Source: Oegoconia quadripuncta
Taxonomy: Eukaryota > Arthropoda > Insecta > Lepidoptera > Autostichidae
DNA: 64,000 nt
Assembly: GCA_949316235.1 (NCBI GenBank)
Contig: OX438758.1
Location: forward strand, 15,504,194-15,568,193
Direction: 5' to 3'
Positions 52,985 to 63,461 of this stretch are shown piece by piece. The notes below the pieces were generated by a model, which had not been told where the DNA came from, searched no databases, and was given only the letters and a program-made list of their open reading frames with translations. Every line of letters starts with the position of its first letter. The stretch's first letter is position 1. Made by a program: the position numbers and the translations under genes.

Positions 52985-53340
52985 AATTTTGCTAGCGCAC
53001 TGTTACAGTGTCATGTCATACATAAAAACCTTAAAGTCTAAAATAAAAATGATTGTCAAACATACAATTACAAATAGCAATAATAAAATATCATTTAGAA
53101 ATCGGAATTATGTGACCATAGGCCACAAATTATATTGAATATCCTAAATTACGGAGTGTCCTCATTGAATTGAATGTGTTGGATTTAAATATTATTACAG
53201 AATATGGCGAATGGCCAGAGCCATTTGTAGGCATGACCGTAAACGCGGCCCTGGCGATCTGCCAACTGCAATATCAGGTTTAAAAGATTTTATTATATTG
53301 ATTAATAACAGGCATTGAATTGTGGCCTCATAGTTCCCGG
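52985..53340. other. No gene seen
   Basis: Nothing recognised. Confidence 0.4.
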
Positions 53341-53379
53341 CAGAGGAGAATAGGACCAACTTATTTCGTTACTGTCGTC

Positions 53380-53500
53380 ATATCCATCATCATCATCACC
53401 CCACACTAGTCCACTGCTGGATCTAAGCCTTTCCAACGAAGCGCCACATAAGCATATCTTCGGCTTTGCTCATCCAATCACCGCTTAACACAGATTGTCA
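53380..53500 (+). repeat. SINE-like 3' remnant with (CATCAT)n
   Basis: CCATCATCATCATCACCCCA and CTAGTCCACTGCTGGATCTA, a phrase common to insect SINE bodies. The related CAGTACTGGATGTAAGCCTC is at 59879. Confidence 0.45.
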
Positions 53501-53504
53501 CTCC

Positions 53505-54500
53505 ATCTAGTTAGACGCCCCCAACTCTCTCCACTCCCGAACCCATTTGCTCCAACGATAGTCGGTTCTGTGATAGAACCAATAAACGTACTCGCGGATC
53601 CTGACGACGATACGACTACGGCATTAGTCGCTCTTCACCGACACTCTGACGATAACACTACATCTCCGATATACTGCTCTCGCCGGCGAGGGCAGTTACG
53701 CGTTACACCGCCTCACTATACGCGCTACACGGTCGACACTAGTCGTTTTGGCTATTAAATCACTAACGCACCTCTCTTTTACAAGTCTCTGTTTCCAAAT
53801 TCTAAATTGTGTGTCGAGGAGTTTCTTGCGTCGTTTCTTCTCTTTGACTACACACATTACGAAGCGATGGTAGTCATGTTAGACTAAAAACTCCCCCATG
53901 CAACGCCCTAAGCCGAGGTTCGAGTCCCCGTGAGCACCCTTAGGTGTGGGTTGCAAAACTTTTTCCGTACTGTTGCATACAGTCAAGGTGCACTTCGCGC
54001 AACACTCCACAACGCCCGCGCTCGCCCACCCGCCCGGCGACGCTGTAAAAAGCCTGTCGGCTTAACATCTCAAAAAAAAAATCGGTTGATGTTTGTAAAG
54101 GTTGGTGAAAAGTTGGTAATAAGAGAGAAATAGATTGTGAGAATAACATCATAAGAGCCAGAAGCGCCTTGCATTAGTAATTGTATAATTGTATAATAAT
54201 GCTTTCAGGGTGCTTTTGGGGTTATAGTGGCGCGGTAGCGCGTCAGGGATGTTCGCGGAGGCGCTAGTCGACGGTTTTAAAGCGTTAATGCGAAAGCTTG
54301 CGTTCAACCACCAACAGCATTCTGAAAGTGTTTGTGGACAGGTGGAGAAATTTTCTCCTATGGAGCTTGGTAAAGAATCATTTAAATGAATGATAATGTA
54401 AATTTTTGCCATGTATAGGTATGTTTGTGATATACTAACATAGTCTGTAAGTTAATCTATGGACCTGGTCTGAAATAATTTTAATCAATTCAAATTCAAT
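53505..54500. other. No gene supported
   Basis: Several short frames (53495-53758, 53930-54152) overlap on both strands in GC-richer DNA. None has a recognisable domain. Confidence 0.4.
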
Positions 54501-54504
54501 TCAA

Positions 54505-54731
54505 TTAAAAATTCACACTAAGAAGTTCGATTCTTCATTCATCATCCGAACAGCCAAGGCATGGAACTCCCTTCCGGCGTCAGTGTTTCCTGAATCCTAC
54601 AACCTTGGGATCTTCAAGAGCAGAGTGAATACGCATTTACTGAGATCGCGTGCTTCATCTTCGACCACATCGTCACTTTCCATCAGGTGAGATTGTGGTC
54701 AAACGCGAATCCAGTCAATCATAAAAAAAAA
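54505..54731 (+). mobile_element. Non-LTR retrotransposon 3' end (LINE-1 family)
   Basis: KFDSSFIIRTAKAWNSLPAS and VFPESYNLGIFKSRVNTHLL-type sequence, 3' UTR CATCAGGTGAGATTGTGGTC and an A-tail at 54722-54730. 5'-truncated. Confidence 0.8.
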
Positions 54732-54734
54732 TGT

Positions 54735-55635
54735 GGAACTCGCAAATAACCTGCGTTCGTCCTAGCGATTGCGGCAAATTCTCTCGTGCAAATCTCGACT
54801 TGAGAAGAGACCTATAAACGCAAGTGTGTCATCCGAAGTTTGCGGTCAGAACTCTGGTGACTTAAAGCTAAATGATCAAACTTCGTCATGCCACTTCCTG
54901 CCTGTCAGTGTACTCCTCATACATAACTGTACCACTCGCGTTGTGTCAATATACATTCAAGTTAATTAAATTGGCAAATTAACTGAAACCTTTATTGACT
55001 ATCGTGTGCGGACGATAATAAAAATGTTAAGAGTGTTTATCCCAGACAGCATTCCATACAAATTTTCAAGTCTAAATTCTCCGAAATGAATAAACCGATT
55101 CTAGTGCAACTTTATACGTTGATCTAAAAAGTTAGTAGTAAACATTCTCGAAATAACGAATCTAAAAGAATATACGTTTCCACCATCTTCACTTAACATC
55201 AGGTGTGACTGAGGTTTATCTTTCTTCTTCGCTGGCTATGGTTGACAAACTGACCTTTTCCCTTCTAAAACTAAAGTAGTAATAATACTTCTAGTACTAA
55301 GTTGAAGTGACTGTGGGCAGGGCACAAAGCTCATGGGACTGTTATTTATTTATTTATTTAGGATCACCAACAGTTGTTATCCATTTAACAATTAATGTAG
55401 CTTGTATTAAATTTAAATGTACAACCTTTTATAGGTGAACACATCATGCAAAAAGCTTTAAAATAAAATAACAGTAAAACAAAAACTTATTAAACTAAAT
55501 TTACCTCTATTTAGTTTTGATTGGTTGAGCAGTTCCGTGCCAAGTTGCGGTGATAAGGTAGTGAAATAATAAATAGAGAGTATTATATATTATGTATGTT
55601 GTTGAGGGAATGTTCAACGTATAAACAATAATATA
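54735..55635. other. No gene supported
   Basis: 55020-55145 is a diverged copy of the left part of the element at 61107-61427. 55183-55215 is a shred of the SINE-A 3' block. Otherwise nothing. Confidence 0.4.
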
Positions 55636-55639
55636 TTAA

Positions 55640-55970
55640 CTAAGTATTGAGGCTACTACTAATAGTTTTGTAAAACCTAGACACAGTGTCGCAGTGAATG
55701 TCGATAAGGTCACTGTTGGCATTCAAAATCCTGCACAGGGATTGGGACTGGAGAGCCAGCACCGAGAACTGTTCTGCGCGTTGGTGGATAAAGAGGCGTG
55801 ATTGGGTTGCGAGGCATTCTGTTTGGCACACGAAATCTGAACTGTGCTAGCAGCTGGGGACAGTCAATAAGGTTTCTAAAAAGTTTGTATAAAAACATCA
55901 TGTCCATTAAGTCCCTACGAGCTGTTGATTGTAGACTGGAGACCACACACTGGCAGCGTAGGACGTTCAT
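55640..55970 (-). pseudogene. Non-LTR reverse-transcriptase C-terminus, frameshifted
   Basis: The minus frame gives MMFLYKLFRNLIDCPQLLAQ, FRFRVPNRMPRNPITPLYPP and TRRTVLGAGSPVPI. After a frame change near 55720 it gives NSDLIDIHCDTVSRFYKT to the stop. Typical jockey/CR1-like C-terminus. Confidence 0.75.
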
Positions 55971-55989
55971 TTGAACGTGACAAGGACGT

Positions 55990-56105
55990 GAACGGATGAC
56001 TTAATAGAGGTCGCGGGAAGTCGCTAGATGCAAGCTGCTTCCGACAAGTCGCTCTGGAAAACTATGGAGGAGGTCTATGTTTACCAGTGGGCGTCCTGTA
56101 GCTGA
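55990..56105 (+). pseudogene. Reverse-transcriptase C-terminal tail
   Basis: SLWKTMEEVYVYQWASCS followed by a stop matches the usual SLW...AYVQQW tail of another non-LTR group. It is preceded by a degenerate DDLIEVAGSR-like stretch with a stop. Confidence 0.65.
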
Positions 56106-56429
56106 TGTGGTGAACATATTGGATATGATTGTATAATTTTTAGCTTAACTTGTATTTTTCTGCTATCAAATGGTAAAATTACATTACTGAAATAAATCAA
56201 TTGCCAAGAGCAGTAGTTAGGTTAGAAGTTGATTGCAGGGTAGCACTTATCCTCTGATACGATCGCCTCCCAAACGGGAATTAGTAGAGTATAAATCCTT
56301 AGGGTACAAGTAATTTACTTTTGTGGGCTTTAGGCTCAATGGACACGAAGTCAGATGGTTTTGCTTGAAGGACCAATTAAAAGATAAAAATAGAAGATAA
56401 TTTTATCATCTTTTAATGAAATATTCGCA

Positions 56430-56550
56430 GGCATGCAAGTGGCGCAGTCACATTCGCTATTCGTTTTCGATTATCGAAGTTAAGCAATGTCTGACGCGGT
56501 CAGATCTTGGATGGGTGACCGACGAGTGTTTTCGTGTTTGGGAGGGTACC
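56430..56550 (+). ncRNA. 5S-rRNA-like sequence (pseudogene or 5S-derived SINE head)
   Basis: CGAAGTTAAGCAATGTCTGA (56475-56494) and CTTGGATGGGTGACCG (56506-56521) match the internal control region and the 3' domain of eukaryotic 5S rRNA at the right spacing. The 5' stem region (56430-56470) and the 3' end are diverged, and no T-run terminator follows directly, so a working 5S gene is unlikely. Confidence 0.65.
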
Positions 56551-56754
56551 TTAAATGGTCGGTTCTGGATGTTTTCAATTGAGGGCAGTCTTGGATAAAG
56601 GCATGATGCATGCTTGTATGCATATGATGTTGCATTTCTTTTATTATTTTAGTTTTATGTGTGTAGATTGATTTTGGAAGTATAAAAAGTAAATTATTGT
56701 GAACGGATAGTTCATTAAAGTACGTAACTCAAAATTAATTAATCGCATAGCTTA

Positions 56755-57300
56755 TTACGCGAAGGAAGGAGGGTAATGTTTTTCGGGTGTATGTATTTCT
56801 ATGTAACCTAAACGGCATGACTGATTTTAAAGTGCAAGGTATCGTTAGATTCGTGTTAGTCACCAGAGTGTCAAAGGATACATTTTATACCTCCTCCGTG
56901 GCTCAATGTAAATAACATTGGGTTTACGATTCGGAGGTCGCGGGTTCGATCCCCAGCAGGGTACATATTTAGTACTCGGTTTGGTTGGTAGTAGGGCATA
57001 TCAAATGTCCGCCTGGCTAGCTACCACCATCTTATCTAAATCTGCCGCCAAACAGTAATGTTAATAGCATTGTTGTGTTCCGGTTGTCAGAGATAAGATA
57101 GCCAGTCCCCCAAATAAGATGGGGTTTCCGGGTCAGTATGCTACCACCTTCGGCCTCATCTTCACTTAACATCAGGTGTGATTGAGGTCAAGTGCTAATC
57201 AGTTGTGATTAAAAAAAAATACCTAGAAAAAAAATCTAAAATGGCGCCGCAAAATATGCTGTCGGGCTTTTTGGTTTTTAAATAATTAAATTGTTATTTT
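56755..57300 (+). repeat. GGATAATG-family dispersed repeat split by a SINE-A
   Basis: GGAAGGAGGGTAATGTTTTT to AGGATACATTTTATACCT on the left and GCAAAATATGCTGTCGGGCT on the right follow the order of 9005-9215. Confidence 0.75.
56893..57218 (+). mobile_element. SINE-A with ATACCT target-site duplication
   Basis: Flanked by ATACCT at 56887-56892 and 57219-57224. Head CCTCCGTGGCTCAATGTAAA, B-box GGTTCGATCCCCAGCAGGGT, full body and A-tail. Confidence 0.9.
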
Positions 57301-57340
57301 TGAAGAGTTTCTCTTCAATTTCACTGATGAAGGAAAATGC

Positions 57341-57475
57341 ATGAAGCGGAGGATAATGTTGAGATGGATGAGTGGAGTGACAAATAAGGAATCAGTATGT
57401 GAGAGGGATAAATTGGCACCCGTGACCGAAAGGTTGAAAGGAAATCGTTTGGTTTGGTATGGACTTGTTATGACG
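57341..57475 (+). pseudogene. Reverse-transcriptase polyprotein fragment
   Basis: RIMLRWMSGVTNKESVCERD and LAPVTERLKGNRLVWYGLVM match the conserved Cys-less RT tail region (RMLRWM...RLxWYGHV) of insect non-LTR elements. It is followed at 57480-57545 by a (TTTTGA)n-type tail of another copy. Confidence 0.65.
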
Positions 57476-57669
57476 ATTTCAAATGTTATTCTTATAACTT
57501 ACGAAATAAAAACATTTTTGATTTTTTGATTTTTTGATTTTGATTTTATGAGGAGGAAAGAGTGACCTAAAGGTCGCTGGAAGTTTAGCAGTGGACGTCC
57601 TGTCGCTGATGAATCTATACCACGTTTCCGGAAAGTAATAAAAGAGATTGCTTTGAGACGGCAACTTGA

Positions 57670-58165
57670 CGGTGTAACTGAGTACCTTATTTAATATTAG
57701 TTAATTATGGTATTGCGCCCCCTGTTAAATTATAGCTGTTTGTATTCCTTTATTAGGTACCTGTAATGTGTAGTTTATTTTATGTCTGTCTGACTGTTTT
57801 CTGGAATAAGTTAATTATGTACAATATGTGGAGTCGATTATTTTATTTGTTTGTTTTTTTTTTTAATTATTCTATGAGCGCTAACCTCCTACAAAGGTGC
57901 CAGCTGAAAATCAGCGCTGTGGCACAGAATTAATATACTCGGTACTATATGGTTCTTGCCACAGCATTATGTTGAGCTGGAACCTATGTCAGCTTGCATT
58001 ATTATGTTTTAGTTTTAATTTCTCAAAATTTTCATGTACATGCCCATTGTAAGCTGAATAAATGTTTTTCTTTCTTTCTTTCTTTTCTGATATGATGATG
58101 ATTCTAGAATTTCTTAGTTTATCTTCTTCGACTGCTATGTATAACAAACTGGCCCTTTTCCTTCG
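57670..58165. other. No gene seen
   Basis: A (TTTC)n run at 58066-58085. Nothing else recognised. Confidence 0.4.
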
Positions 58166-58169
58166 CACA

Positions 58170-58495
58170 CTTTTTTTTTATGCACAATGCGTTGGTACTT
58201 GACCTCAATCACACCTGATGTTAAGTGGAGATGAGGTCGAAGGTTGAAGCGTACTGACCCGGAAACCCCAACACATTTGGAGGACTGGCTATCTTATCTC
58301 TGACAACCGGAGTACAACAATGCTATTAACATTGCTGCTTAGATTTAGATAAGATGGTGGTAGCTAGCCAGGTGGATATTTAAAATGCCCTACCACCAAC
58401 CAAACCGAATACTTAAACATGTACCCCGCTGCGGATCGAACCCGCGACCTCCGAATCGTAAACCCAATGTTGTTTACATTGAGCCACAGAGGCTG
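58170..58495 (-). mobile_element. SINE-A, near full length
   Basis: T-run, CACACCTGATGTTAAGTGGA, CCGGAAACCCCAACACATTT, GATCGAACCCGCGACCTCCG and GTTTACATTGAGCCACAGAG. Confidence 0.85.
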
Positions 58496-58499
58496 TACA

Positions 58500-58905
58500 C
58501 ACAGTAAACCCCATTATATACCACTTCATCGAAGTGTACGTGAGTACGCTGGAGTGTTTTCCAATGTAGTGTTTTTTCCCTATACCTTCCTGCCCGTTAC
58601 GACGCCGAACGTCCATCACGCACTCAAGTGTACGGTTCATCTAGCACTATTTGTACGTGTGTAGGAATAATTCAGCCGTGTGCTCCCGGCTTTACGCTCC
58701 AAAGGAAATCGAGTGATTAACACTGTAGTGAAGAGGTAAAGGAAATAATAATTGTACTATAAAAATGGCCAAGTGGAGTCGGGTAATGGGTGTTCTAAAT
58801 ACCGAACTGTAAATTGAAAATTTAGGAAACCGCTGAGAAAACTAATGACTATACCATCCAGGTAAACCAAACCAACTTTGTTATAAAAGCTAAATATATT
58901 TTTTT
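58500..58905. other. No gene seen
   Basis: Nothing recognised. Confidence 0.4.
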
Positions 58906-58911
58906 ATATAT

Positions 58912-59480
58912 GTACAATATTTATAAACAACTTATCATAATATATACAATTTATTATTAAAAAAAAAATCACAAATAAAAAACTAGCCCCAAGTCTCTGG
59001 TTGGTTTAATTTATATAAAATAAAATTAATATTTATAACATTTACATTATATTATGTACAATATTTATAAACAACTTATTATAATATAATACAATTTATT
59101 ATTAAAAAAAAAAAAAACACAAATAACAAAATAGCCCCAAGTCTCTGGTTGGTTTAATTTATATAAAATAAAATTAATATTTATAACATTTACATTATAT
59201 TATGTACAATATTTATAAACAACTTATTATAATTGGAATTTCTGTGGAATATTATATTATAGCTGGAAGAAATTTCATTGTAGAAATAAGCAGAACCTGT
59301 TGTGTCGTCTCTATTGTGTTGTATCTGTATGTTTTTTTTTTCTTGTGTGCAATAAATGATAAATAAAATAAATAAATAATATAATACAATTTATTATTAA
59401 TAAAAAAAACAAATAAAAAACTAGCCCCAAGTCTCTGGTTGGTTTAATTTATATAAAATAAAATTAATATTTTTTATATT
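58912..59480. repeat. About 146-bp tandem repeat, three copies, one interrupted
   Basis: GTACAATATTTATAAACAAC recurs at 58912, 59056 and 59204. Each unit includes CTAGCCCCAAGTCTCTGGTT or its variant and ends AAAATTAATATTTATAACAT. The third unit is split at about 59234-59376. Confidence 0.9.
59234..59376 (+). mobile_element. Short retroposon-like insertion in the tandem repeat
   Basis: It is absent from the sister units. The insert runs from GGAATTTCTGTGGAATATTA to TGTGTGCAATAAATGATAAA with an AATAAA signal and an AAATAAATAAAT tail. ATAAT on both sides may be a target duplication. Confidence 0.75.
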
Positions 59481-59485
59481 ATGAT

Positions 59486-59592
59486 AATCGCGTCCGTGGC
59501 TCGATGTAAACAAAATCGGGTTCACGAATCGCAACGGTTTGGTTGGTGGTAGGGCATTTTAAATGTCCGCCTGGCTAGCTACCGCCATCTTG
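59486..59592 (+). mobile_element. SINE-A, 5' fragment with deletions
   Basis: CGCGTCCGTGGCTCGATGTA and GGTAGGGCATTTTAAATGTC then GCCTGGCTAGCTACCGCCAT. It is joined directly to a SINE-B. Confidence 0.75.
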
Positions 59593-59599
59593 TTTTTGT

Positions 59600-59872
59600 A
59601 GTGTACCTGTTTGGTGTAGTGGTTAGAAACTCTAACCACTATACCATAAGGTTGCGGGTTCGAATCCCGCTAGGGGAATGTCTGTGTGATGAATACGGAC
59701 ATGTGTACCCGAGTTACGGATGTTTTCATTTATAATAAGTATTTATTTACAAAAAAAAATATGTATGTATGTAGTATATCAAGAATCGGGTATCCACAAC
59801 ACAAGCCTATAGTTACTTTCTGTGTAACTAGATGGCGCTATGTGTATGTCTAAGGATATTGATTTATTTATA
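59600..59872 (+). mobile_element. SINE-B, full length
   Basis: TGTTTGGTGTAGTGGTTAGA head, GCGGGTTCGAATCCCGCTAG B-box, CGAGTTACGGATGTTTTCAT, ACTAGATGGCGCTATGTGTA. Confidence 0.8.
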
Positions 59873-59879
59873 TTTAGCT

Positions 59880-60290
59880 CAGTACTGGATGTAAGCCTCT
59901 CCCATGGAGCGGTTTGCATCGCTTTCGATGGAAGGATTCGGCCTAATCTAATCGAAGAAACAGCTATATAAGCTGTTAATCTATGGAATTCATTATTTTA
60001 GTTTTAGCGTCAGACGGGATGGTCTGCTACTTGCACTGCACATTGAAGGTTTTGATAACACATAGACATGTTCCTACAGAAGTAAATCGGGCTCCTATAC
60101 AAATATTGGATGAAGTTGATCGAACCAGCTTAATCTAAGAGGATTTGTAGTTTACTAACAGTTTAACTATTGTGCGATTAACTCTATCTTCGGCTAAAGC
60201 CGGGTACTCACCAGCAAGTTGTGGCTGTAAGCTTGAGAGCGCACGGAGCAACTTTAGTCGCAGCGACAACTGATGATTAGGAGTTGACGA
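59880..60290. other. No gene seen
   Basis: Nothing beyond the short SINE-like phrase at 59879. Confidence 0.4.
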
Positions 60291-60294
60291 TGAC

Positions 60295-60485
60295 GGCCGA
60301 TTGGTGTAGTGGATATTGACCCTATCTGTGACCCTGTTGCATGTTCGAATCCCGCGAAGGTACCTACTATCGTTTGTGTGATGAGTACGAACTATTACCG
60401 AGTCATGGATGTTTATATAAATATTTATATGTTGATCCTTTATCAAGTAGATATCCATAGACAAGCTTTGCTTAGTTTAGATAGA
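60295..60485 (+). mobile_element. SINE-C copy
   Basis: GCCGATTGGTGTAGTGGATA head, GTTCGAATCCCGCGAAGG B-box, CGAGTCATGGATGTTTATAT and CCATAGACAAGCTTTGCTTA. Confidence 0.75.
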
Positions 60486-60549
60486 TTGGTGTGTTCGCAA
60501 TATTTATTGAATCTATTGATGCATACCTAAACGCAAATAGCCGTTGTGT

Positions 60550-60756
60550 AGCCGTGCAGACATTACTATCTGTCGCGGCAACTAAAGTGGCCAGTACGCC
60601 TCCACTGCGCGTCCGCCCAGGACTCCGCCCAGCACACTGGAGGACTGCCCGGCGTGGCTGACCGAGCGTAGAGACCTGGTCGACCGGATCGGACGAGATC
60701 TGTCCCCGCCAGCATTAGTCGCGGCTATGCTGATGAGCTTTGTGAATAAGCAATAA
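60550..60756 (+). pseudogene. R1-like reverse-transcriptase C-terminus
   Basis: In the last 38 codons (60640-60753) the frame reads EDCPAWLTERRDLVDRIGRD and LSPPALVAAML to a stop. Upstream, CASAQDSAQHT lies in a different frame, so a single-base frame change sits near 60637. GC-richer than its surroundings, as expected for an R1-type ORF2 end. Confidence 0.7.
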
Positions 60757-60759
60757 TGT

Positions 60760-61100
60760 CAAAAACTTTAATAATAAGATAAAAATGTAACGTTATCAAA
60801 TGATAATTTTTATCCTACGAAGTAAATATTTTTTTGGAGCTGAGCGCAGTATGCTGGGTTCCACTCCTCTTGCGTTCCTCCAAAATTGCCTTAAAAATGC
60901 CATAAATCAACTGAAAAATAACTTTGTATACTCTTTTACGATTTTGCCTATTTGCTTTTCCCTAGTGCACTACTTCACCTTTAGTTAAGTCTGTCCCCAC
61001 TTAATTAATAAAGTCTTCATTTTTGATGTGAAAACTTTGGGGCAGCTTAAAGCGTATCGCCCTGCGTTTTCCTTAAAAATTTTTTTTGCAAAGGACATTT
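60760..61100. other. No gene seen
   Basis: Nothing recognised. Confidence 0.4.
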
Positions 61101-61106
61101 TACGAA

Positions 61107-61427
61107 GGACAAGCCTTAAGAGGGTTTATCACATATAACCTTTCAAGTCCAAATTTTTCGAAATGAATAAACCGATTCTAATGAAACTTTATAAGCATAA
61201 AGCACGTATAAAGAGTTAAAAATTTGTAGAAAATACAAAGTTAGGGCGATGATAAGTTTTCCATAGTAATAGAAAATATGAAAAATATTCTTTTGATTTT
61301 TTTTTAATAACTTTTTAGATCTATGTATCCTGCTTATACGTATAGTTTATATAGTATACTTATTAAACTTAAAGGACTTGAAAGTTTATATGGAATACCG
61401 TCTGAGTTAAACTCTCTTAATATTTTA
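61107..61427. mobile_element. Element with TTAAGAGRGTTTA inverted ends
   Basis: TTAAGAGGGTTTATCACATA and CCTTTCAAGTCC on the left pair with GGACTTGAAAG and GAGTTAAACTCTCTTAA on the right. The internal GAAATGAATAAACCGATTCT is shared with 55080-55105. Confidence 0.55.
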
Positions 61428-61502
61428 TGAACTCTACCACAGCTTCATCTTAAGTAAATTGAAGAGCCTTGAACACCGTCGCAAAGTCGCCTGTCTCTCA
61501 GT

Positions 61503-61815
61503 TTTTACAGGATGCATTTCGGGGAGTGTGTGTTGGAATTACATAATCTTATTCCACCGTCGCCCTTCCATTTTCGGACCACTAGGCGTGGGGAGGGATT
61601 CCACCCGTATATAGTTAAAATACCGAACATTCGCACTAATAAGTTCGATTCTTCATTCATCATTCGAACAGCTAAGGCATGGAACTTCCTTCCGGCGTCA
61701 GTCTTTCCTGAATCCTACAACCTTGGGATCTTCAAGAGCAGAGTGAATAGGCATTTACTGGGATCGCGTGCTTCATCTGCGACCACATCGTCACTTTCCA
61801 CGAACAAAAAAAAGT
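61503..61815 (+). mobile_element. Non-LTR retrotransposon 3' end (LINE-1 family), longest copy
   Basis: MHFGECVLELHNLIPPSPFH, TTRRGEGFHPYIVKIPNIRT, FIIRTAKAWNFLPASVFPES and YNLGIFKSRVNRHLLGSR in one open frame of 101 codons. The 3' UTR is cut short (TTTCCACGAACAAAAAAAAG). Confidence 0.8.
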
Positions 61816-61819
61816 AAAA

Positions 61820-62250
61820 TATTCAAAAATCGACGTTTTCCCTACATTTATCGTGACTCTAATACCTTCGCTTCGCTAGATGTGTCCCAGATGTATTCCG
61901 GGACATAAAACATCTCCAGCGGGACGGTCCGTCCCGACTTCTACGCTTCTCGACGTCTCGGTTTTACTAGTCCTTTTATGTTAGTGCTTAAATTCTAGAT
62001 AAGTAAGTACTACTTTTTGAAACTTGGATAGGTTTTTTATTACCTTTGTATAGAAGGAATTTTAAGATAAGAACAGATTCCTATTAACCTGCGCGCATCC
62101 TAGATAATATCTAATATACCGAGAGCGTATATTCGTCCTGTCGGGAGGTTTTTATAAATACATGACTGATTGAAAATTTCGAAAACCTTGTAAAGACAAT
62201 TTGTTTAGGTATTATCATCTGATGAGTTTTTTTACCGTAAGAAAAAAAAT
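61820..62250. other. No gene seen
   Basis: Nothing recognised. Confidence 0.4.
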
Positions 62251-62256
62251 ACATAT

Positions 62257-62514
62257 ATTAGTTAAGTGAAATTGAAGGTATTGGCATAGGTAGTTTAATT
62301 TTTTTTTTTCAAATCTATCATCCATTCACGCACCGGCCGGAGATTGATATGTGATTGGCGGGATTCCTATATCATGCCAAATTTAATTGGAACTCGTATG
62401 TTGTCCAAGTTAAAAGCGACCGGCAAATAGCACAACTTTTATATTCAATGATGATTTTGAGGAAAAAACATAAAGTTAAACTACCTTTGCCAATACCTTC
62501 TATTTGACTTAGCT
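62257..62514. mobile_element. MITE with about 44-bp inverted repeats
   Basis: TAGTTAAGTGAAATTGAAGG and TATTGGCATAGGTAGTTTAA pair with TTAAACTACCTTTGCCAATA and CCTTCTATTTGACTTAGCTA. A related piece is at 8745-8800. Confidence 0.7.
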
Positions 62515-62550
62515 AATATGGCCTATTTTTTTTCCTTTTTTTTTTTTTTT

Positions 62551-62632
62551 TTATGATTGACTGGATTCGCGTTTGACCACAATCTCACCTGATGGAAAGT
62601 GACGATGTGGTCGGAGATGAAGCACGCGATTA
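62551..62632 (-). mobile_element. LINE-1 family 3' UTR only
   Basis: T-run, then GATTGACTGGATTCGCGTTT, GACCACAATCTCACCTGATG and GATGAAGCACGCGAT, the reverse of 54650-54730. Confidence 0.75.
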
Positions 62633-62729
62633 TTTACAAAGAAAAAATCATCAAGAATCGGGTACCTACAACACAAGCCTATAGTTACTTTCTGTGGAAC
62701 TAGATGGCGCTATGTGTATGTCTAAGGAT
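62633..62729 (+). mobile_element. SINE-B, 3' piece
   Basis: TCATCAAGAATCGGGTACCT, AACACAAGCCTATAGTTACT and AACTAGATGGCGCTATGTGT, closest to 59760-59860. Confidence 0.7.
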
Positions 62730-62829
62730 AAGGATTTCCGGGTCGGTACGCATCCACGTTCCACCTCATCTACACTTAACATCAGGTGTGATTGAGGTCA
62801 AGTACCAACCCGTTGTGCATAAAAAAAAA
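62730..62829 (+). mobile_element. SINE-A, 3' piece
   Basis: GGATTTCCGGGTCGGTACGC, ACTTAACATCAGGTGTGATT and an A-tail. It is joined directly to the SINE-B piece before it. Confidence 0.75.
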
Positions 62830-62834
62830 CTAAA

Positions 62835-63460
62835 ACCATAAAAGCCATGTGAAAGCAATAAATTGATTTATTGAAAGTGAAAATAAAACTACATAAAGAA
62901 AACTGAGAAAGGAATCTATTTCTGTTGGGATTCTAGGGGACCGGTAAAACTTGTCTGCTATTATAAAGGCTTCAGACACCTGCCTAGATAATAAGAGGTC
63001 AAAAACCCGGATGTATACTGTAAATTCATCGCCTGTCCAAAAGTATAAACTTTACATTTAAAAAAGTACCGATGATAATAACCCGTAAGTTTTAAAACGG
63101 AACGTGGAAAAAAAAAATTTTTTTAGTCTGTATATCTTACTCATATAAAGAATAATTTTCATCAGACAAAACCCATCAAAATAAAGAACGAAGGCGCTAT
63201 TTTTAGAAAGCGAAAATAGGACCCTAACTCGCGAAAATGACTGGTTTATCGCGTCGATCTAAATGGCACATATTTTAGGGTAGCTCAAAGCGATAGGTCG
63301 ATATCAGTCTGGCTGGGCAGAAATTGTTCCATTTACATGAATAGTTTGTGTAACCTTTGAACCTGGGGTCGCACCTACGCCACCAAAAATGATATTTTAT
63401 TTGGTGTAACAGTTTTCTTTACCATCGTGACATTGAAGGATAATAATATATTTTACACCA
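62835..63460. other. No gene seen
   Basis: Nothing recognised. Confidence 0.4.
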
Positions 63461-63461
63461 C

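Noticed and set aside
53495..54152. Cluster of short GC-richer frames as a host exon
   Set aside because: Frames on both strands are of similar length. No splice-site-bounded frame or domain could be identified.
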